The translations under genes were made by a program, and so were the position numbers. A stretch of DNA of 64,000 bases. It comes from Styela clava. Its lineage: Eukaryota; Chordata; Ascidiacea; Stolidobranchia; Styelidae. Below the pieces are notes generated by a model that was not told where the DNA came from, searched no databases, and saw only the letters and a program-made list of their open reading frames with translations. The stretch lies in NCBI RefSeq assembly GCF_964204865.1, contig NC_135264.1, forward strand, positions 5,486,001 through 5,550,000. The letters run 5' to 3'. This document shows, piece after piece, positions 1 to 12,884 of the stretch. Each line of letters begins with the position of its first letter. Position 1 is the stretch's first letter.

Positions 1-3000
1 AGGCTTAGATACTTTTAATGTTATTCCAGCTTCTCAGGCACAGAACTATGAAGAGACTGAGAAAATTAGAAAAAGACGGATGCAAGGAAAATCTACAAAT
101 TACATGTAAATATTTTTACACATTTTATTAGGCTTAGATATTGGTATTAATATCTTAGCTTCTCAGGCTCAAAATTTTGAAGGCACTGGAGAAATTGAAA
201 AAAAACGGAATCAGAGACAAATCTGAAATTCCGGTAAGTATGTTGCAAGTGTTTCATTAGTCAGGCTTACTCCTATCTAGTGTTCCTTTTAATTTTAGTT
301 CGATATAATACTTTTTTGATTATATTAATACTGATACAGTAATGCACGAAGTACTATGTTCATTGCTGATATTGAATATTTGATATATTTGATAGTGCTT
401 TTCGTAATATGCTGTATCCATATTTTCATATCTGTGTTTGTCATAATCAATAATTTCTCTTCTATTTTTAAGATATTTTCAACAGGAACCAGGATATCGT
501 CACACCGACAAAAGAAGAAAAGTATTAACAGGGTTGCCATGACTTTTTTGTTTTTAATATTTTATTTGGTATAGATAGATTTAGACCCATTCCCGCCATT
601 AGGAATAATAGGGTTTTTATTAGGCTTAGATATTTTTAATGGTATTCTAGATTCTCAGGCAAAGAATTATGAAGGCAATAGGGAAATTAGGAAAAGACTG
701 ATACAAGGAAACAACGAAGAAAATAGGAAAAGACTGATACAAGGAAAATTTACAAATTGAATGTAAATATTCTTACAAATTTTATTAGGCTTAGATATTG
801 TTAATGTTATTTAAGCTTCACAGGCACAAAATTTTGAAGACACTGAAGAAATTAAAAGAAGACGAAATCAGAGACAAATCTGAAATTCCGGTAAGTATAT
901 TACAAGTGTTTATTTAGTCAGTCTTACTCGTTCATTTCAATTTAAGTTTGATATAATATTTTTTTGATTATATTAATACTGATACAGTAATGCAAGAAGC
1001 ACTATGTTTATTGCTGATATTGAATATTTAATTTTATTTAATAAAGCTTATTTCGTAATATGCTGTATCCATATTTTCCTATCTGTTTTTGTCATAATCA
1101 TTAATTTCTCTTCTACTTTTAAGATATTTTCAACAGGAACCAGGATATCGTGACACCGACAAATGAAGAAAAGTATTAACAGGGTTGCCATGGCTTTTTT
1201 GTTTTTAATATTTTATTTGGTATAGTTAGATTTAGACCCATTCCCCTCATTAGGAATAATAGGGTTTTTATTAGGCTTAGATACTTTTAATGTTATTCCA
1301 GCTTCTCAGGCACAGAACTATGAAGAGACTGAGAAAATTAGAAAAAGACGGATGCAAGGAAAATCTACAAATTACATGTAAATATTTTTACACATTTTAT
1401 TAGGCTTAGATATTGTTATTAATATCTTAGCTTCTCAGGCTCAAAATTTTGAAGGCACTGGAGAAATTGAAAAAAAACGGAATCAGAGACAAATCTGAAA
1501 TTCCGGTAAGTATGTTGCAAGTGTTTCATTAGTCAGGCTCACTCCTATCTAGTGTTCCTTTTAATTTTAGTTCTATATACTACTTTTTTGATTATATTAA
1601 TACTGATACAGTAATGCACGAAGTACTATGTTCATTGCTGATATTGAATATTTGATATTATTTAATAAAGCTTTTTTCGTAATATGCTGTATCCATATTT
1701 TCATATCTGTGTTTGTCATAATCAATAATTTATCTTCTATTTTTAAGATATTTTCAACAGGAACCAGGATATCGTCACACCGACAAAAGAAGAAAAGTAT
1801 TAACAGGGTTGCCATGGCTTTTTTGTTTTTAATATTTTATTTGGTATAGATAGATTTAGAACCATTCCCGCCATTAGGAATAATAGGGTTTTTATTAGGC
1901 TTAGATATTTTTAATGGTATTCTAGATTCTCAGGCAAAGAATTATGAAGGCAATAGGGAAACTAGGAAAAGACTGATACAAGGAAACAATGAAGAAAATA
2001 GGAAAAGACTGATACAAGGAAAATCTACAAATTGAATGTAAATATTCTTACAAATTTTATTAGGCTTAGATATTGTTAATGTTATCTAAGCTTCACAGGC
2101 ACAAAATTTTGAAGACACTGAAGAAATAAAAAGAAGACGAAATCAGAGACAAATCTGAAATTCCGGTAAGTATGTTGCAAGTGTTTCATTAGTCAGGCTT
2201 ACTCCTTCTATCCAGTGTTCATTTTGATTTTAGTTCGATATAATACTTTTTTGATTATATTAATACTGATACAGTAATGCACGAAGTAATATGTTCATTG
2301 CTGATATTGAATATTTGATATTATTTAATAAAGCTTTTTTCGTAATATGCTGTATCCATATTTTCATATCTGTGTTTGTCATAATCAATAATTTCTCTTC
2401 TATTTTTAAGATATTTTCAACAGGAACCAGGATATCGTCACACCGACAAAAGAAGAAAAGTATTAACAGGGTTGCCATGGCTTTTTTGTTTTTAATATTT
2501 TATTTGGTATAGATAGATTTAGACCCATTCCCGCCATTAGGAATAATAGGGTTTTTATTAGGCTTAGATATTTTTAATGGTATTCTAGATTCTCAGGCAA
2601 AGAATTATGAAGGCAATAGGGAAACTAGGAAAAGACTGATACAAGGAAACAATGAAGAAAATAGGAAAAGACTGATACAAGGAAAATCTACAAATTGAAT
2701 GTAAATATTTTTACAAATTTTATTAGGCTTAGATATTGTTAATGTTATCTAAGCTTCACAGGCACAAAATTTTGAAGACACTGAAGAAATTAAAAGAAGA
2801 CGAAATCAGAGACAAATCTGAAATTCCGGTAAGTATGTTGCAAGTGTTTCATTAGTCAGGCTTACTCCTTCTATCTAGTGTTCATTTTGATTTTAGTTCG
2901 ATATAATACTTTTTTGATTATATTAATACTGATACAGTAATGCACGAAGTACTATGTTCAATGCTGATATTGAATATTTAATATTATTTAATAAAGCTTT

Positions 3001-4640
3001 TTTCGTGATATGCTGTATCCATATTTTCCTATCTGTGTTTGTCATAATCTTTAATTTCTCTTCTATTTTTAAGATATTTTCAACAGGAACCAGGATATCG
3101 CCGCACCGACAAAAGAAGAAAAGTATTTACAGGGTTACCATGGCTTTTTGTTTTTAATATTTTATTTGGTATAGATAGATTTAGACCCATTCCCGCCATT
3201 AGGAATAATAGGGTTTTTATTAGGCTTAGATATTTTTAATGGTATTCTAGATTCTCAGGCAAAGAATTATGAAGGCAATAGGGAAATTAGGATAAGACTG
3301 ATACAAGGAAACAACGAAGAAAATAGGAAAAGACTGATACAAGGAAAATCTACAAATTGAATGTAAATATTCTTACAAATTTTATTAGGCTTAGATATTG
3401 TTGATGTTATCTAAGCTTCACAGGCACAAAATTTTGAAGACACTGAAGAAATTAAAAGAAGACGAAATCAGAGACAAATCTGAAATTCCAGTAAGTATAT
3501 TACAAGTGTTTCATTAGTCAGGCTTACTCGTTCATTTCAATTTTAGTTTGATATAATATTTTTTTGATTATATTAATACTGATACAGTATTGCACGAAGT
3601 ACTATGTTCATTGCTGACATCGAATATTTATTAATAAAGCTTTTTTAGTAATATGCTCTATCCATATTTGCCTATCTTATTTGTCTTAATCATTATTTTC
3701 TCTTCTATTTTTGAGGTATTTTCAACGGGAAAGAATGTTCTGACACCGACAAAAGAAGAAAAGTATTAACAGGGTTGCCATGGCTTTTTTGTTTTTAATG
3801 TTTTCTTTGTTAGAGATAGATTTAGACCCATTCCCATCGTTAGAAATACTCGCCATTAGGATTAACAGCGGTTTTATTAGGTTTAGATATTTTTAATGGT
3901 ATTCTAGATTCTCAGGCAAAGAATTATGAAGGCAATAGGGAAATTAGGAAAAGACTGATACAAGAAAACAATGAAGAAAATAGGAAAAGACTGATACAAG
4001 GAAAATCTACAAATTTAATGTAAATATTCTTACAAATTTTATTAGGCTTAGATATTGTTAATGTTATCTCAGCTTCACAGGCACAAAATTTTGAAGACTG
4101 AACAAATTGAAAAAAGACGAAATCAGAGACAAATCTTAAATACCGGTCAGTATGTTGCATGTGTTTCATTAGGCAGGATTACTCTTTTCATCTGTTGTTC
4201 ATTAATACTGAGACAATAATGCACGAAGTATTATGTTTATTGCTGATATTGAATATTTATTAATAAAGCTTTTTTAGTAATATGCTGTATCCATATTTTT
4301 CTATTTTCGTTTGTCATAATTATTAATTTCTCTTTTATTTTTAAGATATTTTCAACAGGAACCAGGATATCGTGACACCGACAAAGAAGAAAAGTATTAA
4401 CAGGGTCACCATGGCTTTTTTGTTTTTAACATTTTATTTGGTATAGTTAGATTTAGACCTATTCCCGCCATTAGGAATGATAGGGTTTTTATTAGGCTTA
4501 GATTTTTTTAATGTTATTCTAGCTTCTCAGGCACAGAACTTTGAAGGCACTGAAAAAATTAAAAAAGACAGATACAAGGAAAATCTACACATTACATGTA
4601 AATATTTTTACGAATTTTATTAGGCTTAGATATTTTTAAT
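1..4640 (+). repeat. Tandem array of ~7 units of 624-663 bp
   Basis: The anchor 'aacagggttgccatgg' (or a close variant) recurs near 533, 1184, 1808, 2471, 3134, 3774 and 4405, giving periods of 624-663 bp. The opening sequence at 1 returns at about 1277, so a two-unit block was also duplicated as a whole. Each unit holds two segments beginning after 'tttattag' with 'gcttagat'; these read as leucine/glutamine/arginine-rich peptide (core Ser-Gln-Ala-x-Asn-Phe/Tyr-Glu-Gly). The second segment is followed by 'ggtaagta', which looks like a splice donor. Nearly all copies have an in-frame stop within 30-50 codons. The 67-73 aa open frames on both strands recur only because the unit recurs; I do not call them genes. 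The array begins before the window. A possible downstream exon follows 'ttttcag' at 4721, with a stop at 4738. Confidence 0.85.
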
Positions 4641-5345
4641 GGCGAGGAGTTCAATTAAGTGAATTTTATTAATAATTTCGATTCTATTGAATATTTTTAT
4701 TAAATGGTTTTTGTTTTCAGAAGAACTTACCGAGAAATAGAAGAAGCCGAACAAGATCTGTGAAAACAATCACTATGAGGTATTATATAATGCATTAATG
4801 ACTGGGTGGGTTTTTATGATTTTTACAAGCCACTATTTGTGGGAGTCAACGTTTTGATTGTTCACTGTGGTTTTATTGGTATAGTCATGTATCCGTTTGG
4901 CATTTAAATATGGGCATAGGGCGTTTCAGATTTTTCTGGAGCGCGATAGGACCCCATCAACAAGTCCTAACGAGTGGGAAAACCGACACCCCTTGGGTCC
5001 ACATGGAAGCTCGGTATTATATTTTGACATTTTAGAAAATCATTTTTTATTTTATTTATTAAAAAATGCAATGTTACCATATGCAATTGAATATATATTA
5101 CTGACAAATCTATTTAGATTTTAATTAAATATGTGACTACTCCACTTACTTTGCAATATGTTTTAGTTGTATTTTGCATATATATAATAAATGAAGAAAA
5201 TATATCTGTATAATAATAAAATTTATTTACTTTGATAAATTTTGATTGTCTTGTTCTATACCGTTTCGAAATGGCAGAGCTAGTTCACAGTTCCACAGTT
5301 AAAGTGATAAGTGATAATCACCAAAGGAAATGCAGTGAGAGGCCA
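4641..5345. other. Non-coding spacer between two tandem arrays
   Basis: It contains one open frame (4897-5124, plus, 75 aa) with no motif I recognise, and several AATAAA-like hexamers around 5170-5220. The open frame may be chance. Confidence 0.5.
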
Positions 5346-5349
5346 CCAA

Positions 5350-6320
5350 GAAACTTCATGCATGGGTGGTGAGCATGATCAGTTTTACTTTGTAACTTCA
5401 TGCATGGATGAGCATAATCAGTTTACTTTGCAACTTCGAATGGCAGTTTTGCAACTTCATGAATGGGTGCGCATAGTCAGTTTTACTTTGCAACTTCATG
5501 CATGGGTGAGCATAGTCGGTTTTAATTTGTAATTTCATGCATGAGTGAGCGTAGTCGGGTTTATTCATCGGGTTGTACTTTGTAACGCCGTGCATGGGTG
5601 AGCTAAGTTTGTTTTACTGTAACTTCATGCATGAGTGAGCATAGTCATTTTAATTTCGTATCGTCATGCATGAGTAAGCGTAGTCAGTTTTACGTAGTCG
5701 GTTTTATTTTGTAACTTCATGCGTCATGCATGAGTGGGCCTAGTCGAACGCCATGCATGAGTAAGCGTAGCCAGTTTTACTTTGTAACTTCATGCATGAG
5801 TGAGCACATAGTCAGTTTTACTTTATAACTTCATGCAAGAGTGAGCATAGTCAGTTTTACTTTGTAACATCATGCATGGGTGAGCGTAGTCAGTTGTACT
5901 TTGTAACTTTATGCATGGGTGAGCGTAGTCGGTTTTACTGTGTAGCTTCTTGCGTGGGTGAGCGAAGTCAGCTTTACTTTGTAACGTCATGCATGAGTGA
6001 GCGTAGTCAGTTTTAGTTTGGAACATCATTCATGCATGAGTGAGCATACTCCGTGTTACTTTGTAACGTCATGCATGGGTGAGCGTAGTCAGTTTTACTT
6101 TGTAACTTCATGCATGAGTGAGCACATAGTCAGTTTCACTTTGTAACTTCATGCATGAGTGAGCATAGTTAGTTTTACGTTGTAACGTCATGCATGGGTG
6201 AGCGTAGTCAGTTTTACTTTGTAACATCATGCATGAGTGAGCGTAGCTAATTTTACTTTAGAATGTCATTCATGCATGAGTGAGCATAGTCAATTTTACT
6301 TTGTAACGTCATGCATAGAG
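5350..6320. repeat. 39-bp minisatellite
   Basis: The unit 'cttcatgcatgagtgagc' plus 'atagtcagttttactttgtaa' recurs about 24 times with point changes and a few truncated or extended units. Because 39 is a multiple of three, frames stay open across units. Plus-strand 5311-5532 and minus-strand 5398-5595 and 5823-6029 translate into imperfect 13-residue repeats (minus-strand core Lys-Thr-Asp-Tyr-Ala-His-Pro/Ser-Cys-Met). I see no promoter or splice context to support expression. Confidence 0.9.
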
Positions 6321-7780
6321 AATTTTCTTTCTAGGGTCACTTTGACCAAGATCTTGTTTTTTTTTTTTAAAAACGTGACAATTTATACCAGCCAATCCTT
6401 AGTTTCGTCACGCAGTTTTGTACATATATGTTAAGCTAATACAACAGAGAGTGTCAATATGTTATGTAGAATATAAGCGACTTAGTATTAATGATGAGGC
6501 TCCACAAGAAGCCTATAACGTGTTGGGCGGTGACACTTCGGGCTATTAACTTCCTTTGATGTATCCCTGCCAGGTTTCACGATAATTAACAACTTAACCA
6601 CTTTGAATATGTAAATGTGATGAATTAAAACGACGAAATTGTGTGGTGATAAAAACAAATGATTCCAGTATCGTAGATATAGACCTGTAAATAATTCTTG
6701 TAATGTAGAGGTCCAAATAAATATATAGTAATGTTGAGGGTTGCTAAAGGTTACGGCAAACCCAACAGGCAGGTTATTAAAATACTTCATTCTAAAATAT
6801 GCAAACAATAGCAACATTAAATTATGCAAAACAAATCAAACCTCATCATTTAACTTAAAATCAAGCAAACATATCCGTTAATTGCGGCAAGTATATTAGC
6901 ACTACTCAACGGCAAACTCCTAACAATAAATAAATAGTAAACGGCCGACTGGCAATGATTCGAAATATTAAATAAACAAGAATATGAGAAAAAGAAAAGA
7001 TTGATAAAGGGTTTTGTTTACGCCGACATGCCTATTCCTGCACACGGACAGATGGTGAAATTGTTCTAAAAACGGAGTAATTTATGAGCGGTCGACCATA
7101 AAACAAAGCTCAATGACCGATACCTCTTAAAATAAACACGGTCAAATATGTACAAAATAAAACAAAGAAACTTTGTCTGTAACATGTTACGTCGATGTGT
7201 TAATTAATTAATTTAAGTCTCTGCTTAAGATAGTTATTTAACCCGATGACAGTCATTCAAAGCTTGCACAAGGTTTTAAAATGCCAGCTGAGCCCCATAA
7301 ACGGCGCTCCAGAAGTGTGTGTACAAATATGGAGGTAACTAATTTTGTTGCCCACTTTACATCAAGGACTGAAACTTACAGTAAGGGGTATATTTACTTG
7401 GCCAACACAGGCAGTTTGATTTCAAAATATAACAAAAATAAGGAAAATCTGAATAAAGTTATTGCTTATTAACGCTAACCCAGTTCACATACTACGGGAA
7501 TCTTTATCCTATAAACTTATGGCAATTGGCAGAATAGGAACCAGCTTGCAGTTTTATTCACAATTACCAGAATAATAATGAACGTGCAAGACTTCTAACA
7601 TATTTCCACCCATGTTTGTTTTTTGCCTAGACATGGGCCTTTGTCACAAAATTCAAACATAGGCGAAGCAAGTATTTGCCTGAAGCAGCGGGCTAAGATT
7701 TTTTTGCAATCTTGTAATTTTCATGGCATACGAAGCATCTGTTATTGAAGCTGACGTTTGCTATCTGTGCCCAAATCGAG
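6321..7780. other. No recognised gene
   Basis: AT-rich DNA. The longest open frame (6488-6829, minus, 113 aa) has hydrophobic stretches but no motif, and starts beside simple AT-rich sequence. Nothing here is supported as a gene. Confidence 0.5.
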
Positions 7781-7783
7781 ATT

Positions 7784-8253
7784 TTAATACAACGATGACT
7801 TGTAATATCTTCTCACAATGGAATTGTTTGCCGGACAATGGTACAGAACAGTCACTCTAAACTTCATGGTCAGCGAAAGTAACTTTGCTGTCACCGATTT
7901 TGACAGACGGATCTTGATGGGCGACGTACCAACAGTTGAAAAAATGGATTGATCTTCTTGTACAAGAGCTTTTCTACTTGTAATTACTGTCACGTTACCA
8001 GTTGGTTTTGATAATTTTGGCAGTTTTGTAAAGCTGGGCGATTTATGCTGCTCAAACATACTTCCATAAAAAGCCACGATCTGCATTGCGCTGATAACAA
8101 TATTGCCATATCATCTCTATTGTACATATTAAATAATGCCCAGATACGTTTTAATAATACTTCTACACCCCTCTCTTTGAAGTCCCAGATGAGCGATTTC
8201 ATAAAAAATACAAAAAGGGTAGAATTTGGGTCAAGTTCCTGCTCCCTTGGCAC
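7784..8253 (-). pseudogene. Unrecognised coding-like remnant, two overlapping frames
   Basis: Two minus-strand frames overlap head to tail: 8253-7990 (87 aa) and 8086-7784 (100 aa). Both have ordinary amino-acid composition. The first is rich in charged and hydrophobic residues (for example FKERGVEVLLKRIW); the second contains TKLPKLSKPTGNVTVIT and VGTSPIKIRLSKS. They would make one chain if a single frameshift near 8040-8086 or a small intron joined them. I do not recognise the family. It could be a processed or decayed gene, part of a mobile element, or chance. Confidence 0.3.
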
Positions 8254-8254
8254 A

Positions 8255-9945
8255 AATAGAAATAGCTACTCTGACTTCAAGTTTACAGGTAATGCGTTTT
8301 ATTAGTTTTTTATATTCAACTTATTATTTAGTATACTTGCGTGGTTAACATACAGATCTTCCGTACAACGGAAATTTTTATATTAATTTATGACATCATA
8401 TTACATGAACATCTTTGTTATGACCCCAAAATTAATTTCACTATGAAAACCATATGGCGTCACTATGATTTTTCGCATTGTTGGAAATACATGATACTAA
8501 TTACATTAACTGGCGTAACTTATTTCAAACTATCCATAATCAAATGAATTATGATAACCTCTAGTACATTGTGAGCTTTTTTCACAGAGATATATAAATA
8601 TAGAGTGTGCTTCTCTCTCGTTTTCGCGGGATCGTTTGAAGTCTCTCTCGTTTTGACGATATGCTTCCAAATTTTCCGATGCGCGCAATGCATTTCTTAA
8701 GGGATTTTACAGAAATTAATTATTTGCGTCGATTTTTTTTGCATATTCGCATGTTCTTGATTCGTTTCTCACTATATATCAAACGCTAATATACCCCAGC
8801 TTATCATCTTTAAGGAAAAGTTTTAAAAAATAGAAAGTCATATATTTGACAAAAAGCCGAAACTTATGCCTTTTTAATAAAACAAACTAAGCACTGTTGC
8901 AAACTATCGCCATAACAAAAAGGCGATATGCAATACTGTTGTATAAAATATACCAAGTAACCCATTAGTAAACGGGAGAAATCTAATGGAAATCCTATGT
9001 TATGATCTGATTTAATCAATACTTGTACATTACTTTCTATTGTGACCACTTGTAACACAAACATTTGTATACCTTATGTGTTTATTCTTACAGTTGAATC
9101 TCATGCGAATAGCAACACAAAGATCTTATTTGCATCAGATTATTTAACATATATTCTTGCTGTTGATTGTAATAAATTTGAAGGTAATTTTTGAAATGTA
9201 ACAATTACAGGGAACAAATTAGTTTTACTTTGCGTTTAATTAAAATTGAGTAGAAATCTTATATTTCAAGTTCCCGTTTCGAGAAACGTCAAATGCGTTA
9301 AATGAGACAAAAAAAACATAGTAGCATTGTGTTTCCAGAGCAATCAGACACGCACAAAATAACAGATGTCATAATCTAATAAAATGAAATAAAATCCAAA
9401 TTGTGTAAAATTTGATACCAAAACGGATACCTTGGTGTACTTAGTTTTGATCAGTTCTTACCAATATTCACTATAGTAATTATTTTCATATTACAACTTT
9501 AATTACAACATAGTCTCAAATTTTTCAGGAATTCGATGAATCGGAGTGTTTACACCAACACCATATCTAACAGCGGAAGATCTTCTTGGCGTCAGGAATG
9601 TGACATCGCCTCTAAATGTTTCTCAATGCCACGGCCGAGAATTGGATTGTTTGACTCATATTATATCCACTCATCATATTATAGAACGATATAGCAAATA
9701 AATATTCAGACACATAACAAAAAAATATTCACCTATTTCACTGTTTGTTTGATAGACAATGTTTGGAATACTTGCTTTATTTACTATCGGATCTCTCTAT
9801 CAATCTCTCTTTCACTCTATTTCAATAGCGGGGTATTACGAAAAATGTATTTGGGGAAATTGATTCTATATATTTGTTTAGAACGTAGTGCCTAACGTTT
9901 CCACAAAGTTTCCACGATGAAGGAATTTTCGAGGACCGCTTAAGT
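8255..9945. other. No recognised gene
   Basis: AT-rich non-coding DNA. The open frames 8341-8547 (plus) and 8864-9064 (minus) carry no motif. A pair of 'tctctctcg' runs lies at 8610-8650. Confidence 0.45.
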
Positions 9946-11514
9946 CAGTGGTTCTTTAACTTTGTGAGCCTGCCGAACCCCTACGCTATTCTGCAAGCTT
10001 CTGTCGAACCCCAAATATTTGAACATAAAAGCGCAACCTGAACTTATTGAGGGTAAGTCGATTTTGTACAAATTTATAGAAATTTGACTGTCTTCAATTG
10101 ATAAAAAATGAATTCGTTGCCTTATAGGTTGTTTTTACGAGTTAAATTTGAAGGAAATGCTTTGTCAAGAGAGTATCAACCACCGAAAAAAAAACTGGCT
10201 GCTCCATTGGTTGTAGCAGAATAAATTGCAACAAACAGTAAACTTCAATTATTCATTAGATTTATTAGTGATACTTCTGCTGCTGTTTTTTGGTAACCAA
10301 TTGAGAGATACGTGGCTTCAATTCAAAAAGGGCAATTCTCACGCCATTCTCGCATTGGAGTCACGTTCAGTTGAGCAGGTAAAGCCATACTGCAAATAGT
10401 CATCAGACCAAGTTCTTTTCTTGAATGACATATTTAACGAAAAAAATCCTCGGAATTGCAAAGAGTTTTCGTAGTAAAGAAACGTTGAACAAATCTGAAA
10501 ATTGTGGTGCAATCTCAGATACCAATACGCCGGGTCGAAATGACTTGGAAGTCATTTGTGATATTTTTTATAGCTTGCCAATTGACTACTCTCGAAAACA
10601 TTCCATCTGGAGATTTAGATGACAGATACCAGACTGAAGAAGGTATCTGAGACCAGTCTACATTCTCTTTTGGTGTCTTGGTGTCAAACCACATTTGTCA
10701 TAAATGAACGAGGTTGGATGGCTATGGACATCTATAACCACAGTAATGCACGCTGTTAGAAATAGGCTGCATGTCAACATAATGCAGTTTATACAACCTT
10801 CTTCCAGCAAGATTTTCAGAATTATATCGTCAGATGTAAGTCATTCCATATAGATATCAGACGTGATAGGAAATGACGTATCCAGAGATGCTACATGATT
10901 TCTACAGCTTTGTTTACAATTCTCTTCCATGTACTGTTATATATCTGCACATTTTCTAGGTGAACCTCACATCTCGTCGCCGATGATTATAACATACTAA
11001 CTCGTTTTCCATACTGAACTCAAAATTCCGCACGAGAACAAAAAAGTAATTATCGTCGTCCTCGGGGAACAATACAAGCAAGGAAAATTTGTGATTAAGT
11101 GAGAATAAACATCCACATAAAGATGTTTACGGTCTAAAAAATACGCCACGCTGACGATTTTGACAAAATGGAATCGCGCATGTTATGAGCAACTTCTTCA
11201 GTCTTCCAAAAATATCAAAAGGGAGAGGGTTCGACCCCGAGTTCATTAATGTATTTGTCAAGTTTTCAAATTTACAGCCCCAATATATATACTTTATCTG
11301 TGATATTTAGATAAAAAAGTTTGAGCATTTAAATTACTTGAAGTATGTATTGTCATTAGCCCAAAGTAATTTTAACTTACTCAGGAATATTAATCAGTAA
11401 ATAACAATGTGGTTTTTGTCTGCATTATTTTCCAAATTTATTTGTGGGGCTCCGTGAAGAATAACCAACCTCTTCAAGGGCTCCGTAACATCAAAAGTTT
11501 GCGAACCCCTGCTG
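9946..11514 (+). mobile_element. Non-autonomous hAT-like element, copy 1
   Basis: The left end 'cagtggttctttaacttt' and the right end (reverse complement 'cagcaggggttcgcaaac') fit the CAG-G-GTT ends of hAT elements. The left 100 bp and an internal stretch near 10475-10535 recur in reverse orientation at 20.0-20.6 kb. No intact transposase frame is present. Flanking 8-mers are only weakly similar, so the target duplication is eroded. Confidence 0.6.
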
Positions 11515-11550
11515 TAAGAATCATAAACAAATTGAAGAAATGGATTTATT

Positions 11551-11760
11551 TTAAAATGTTGCCTTTACTGCTGCTGCTGTTAACCATCGAAGTTTTAAGC
11601 TAATGTGCCTCGCTACTTCAATGGTGGGAAAAATGACGCATCCCGAAACAGTTTGAGACCGGTCATATTTGCAACTCTTGATATCGGTCATGAAGCTTAC
11701 TAACAGTACTAGGAGCGCCAGCGCAAATGTTGTAACGATACTCCATACAGCGGCAATCAA
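11551..11760 (-). CDS. Candidate short secreted or membrane peptide, unrecognised
   Basis: A 69-aa minus-strand frame begins MIAAVWSIVTTFALALLVLL, a good signal peptide or membrane anchor, followed by a polar stretch with two cysteines (SCKYDRSQ, VSGC). It is less AT-rich than its surroundings. It could be the first exon of a longer gene or a chance hydrophobic frame; I find no downstream exon I can defend. Confidence 0.22.
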   Translation of the reverse strand: MIAAVWSIVTTFALALLVLLVSFMTDIKSCKYDRSQTVSGCVIFPTIEVARHISLKLRWLTAAAVKATF

Positions 11761-11764
11761 GTGA

Positions 11765-12880
11765 ATAGTTCGAGTAATGCTCTATTTTCCAATCATTGTT
11801 ATATTTGGCTTAAAAAGAGCTCTTCACCTCTTTGAATATAATATGAATCAGACCTTGTAATATCTTTCATCAAATTATGCGAGGAATTGTATTTACGACC
11901 CATATATAAATATACAACTTTTAATAATATGTCAACAATATATTTTACATACAAAGATGTCTGACATGAAACGTTACTAAACTTGAGATATATGAACATT
12001 GACAGCTTTTATCCCGAACGTTATTGACATCGTTATGAGTCATGAGATCGTTATGAGATTTAGTCCGAAGAAATGAGTAAATATATATAATATGGTTAAA
12101 ATAAAATTAGCTTCGGGAAAAAAAACAAAATTTTTCCCCTTCGTGACTGAGTTTTCCTTTAAATTCTATCCGTGCTAATTGTATACCGTCATAATATTAA
12201 AAACTTGCTTGCTGTGGTATCGTTGTTTTTATTTGATTTTATGAGCCTTACGTTTTTTTTTCATTCATACAAAGCATATTGAAATATCTAAAATATTGTT
12301 CTTTCAGTTGTGATTTTGAAACCTAGTATTGTAAAGTAGGACTTGGGAAAACCCGAAAATATAATTGCGATTAAGATTCGTGGTACGATTCAGCGGGTTC
12401 GTGCGAACTCGTTATTGGAATGAACGCGTTCTTGTTATAGACGTTAAAGAAATGCAACACCGTAGTTAACGATTACGATTATATTTGGCGTTCCGTAGAA
12501 CCTGTTGTTGGTGGGGCGATACGAGAGAAAACCCAATTTTGAATTTTTGAACCCAGCACTGATTAAGATTTAATATTATTTCAACTTCTTTTAAAGAATT
12601 TATTTCTCAGTGGTATTTTTCAACTAAATCTTTAGATGAAATATTTTCGGAGGTTGTTAATTGTCAAGTAATAAAAATATTACAAACGATTCCATAGGTG
12701 CTGTGAAGTTTCATTTGAAAACATTACTATTATTCGGGGTTAGTCATCGTGAAAATAATATTGTTTAGTTTGAAGGACATTTAATCATCCCATTTCCGTG
12801 GCCGGAACATGCTTTTGCTCAGTGCCAGAAACAGATCAAATGTGCTAATAAATAAATGTGGTTATAACCAATATTGTAGG
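11765..12880. other. No recognised gene
   Basis: AT-rich non-coding DNA. The open frame 11799-11999 (minus) has no motif. Confidence 0.45.
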
Positions 12881-12884
12881 GGAA

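Noticed and set aside
325..3157. Series of 67-73 aa open frames on both strands in the first 3.2 kb
   Set aside because: They are the same segment repeated with the tandem unit and overlap on opposite strands; other copies of the unit (near 1000-1190 and 3600-4410) break the frames.
5398..6029. Minus-strand 13-residue repeat 'proteins'
   Set aside because: Explained by a 39-bp minisatellite; no promoter, splice site or conserved flank.
5350..6320. CRISPR-like array
   Set aside because: Units are contiguous 39-bp repeats without unique spacers, in a eukaryotic context.
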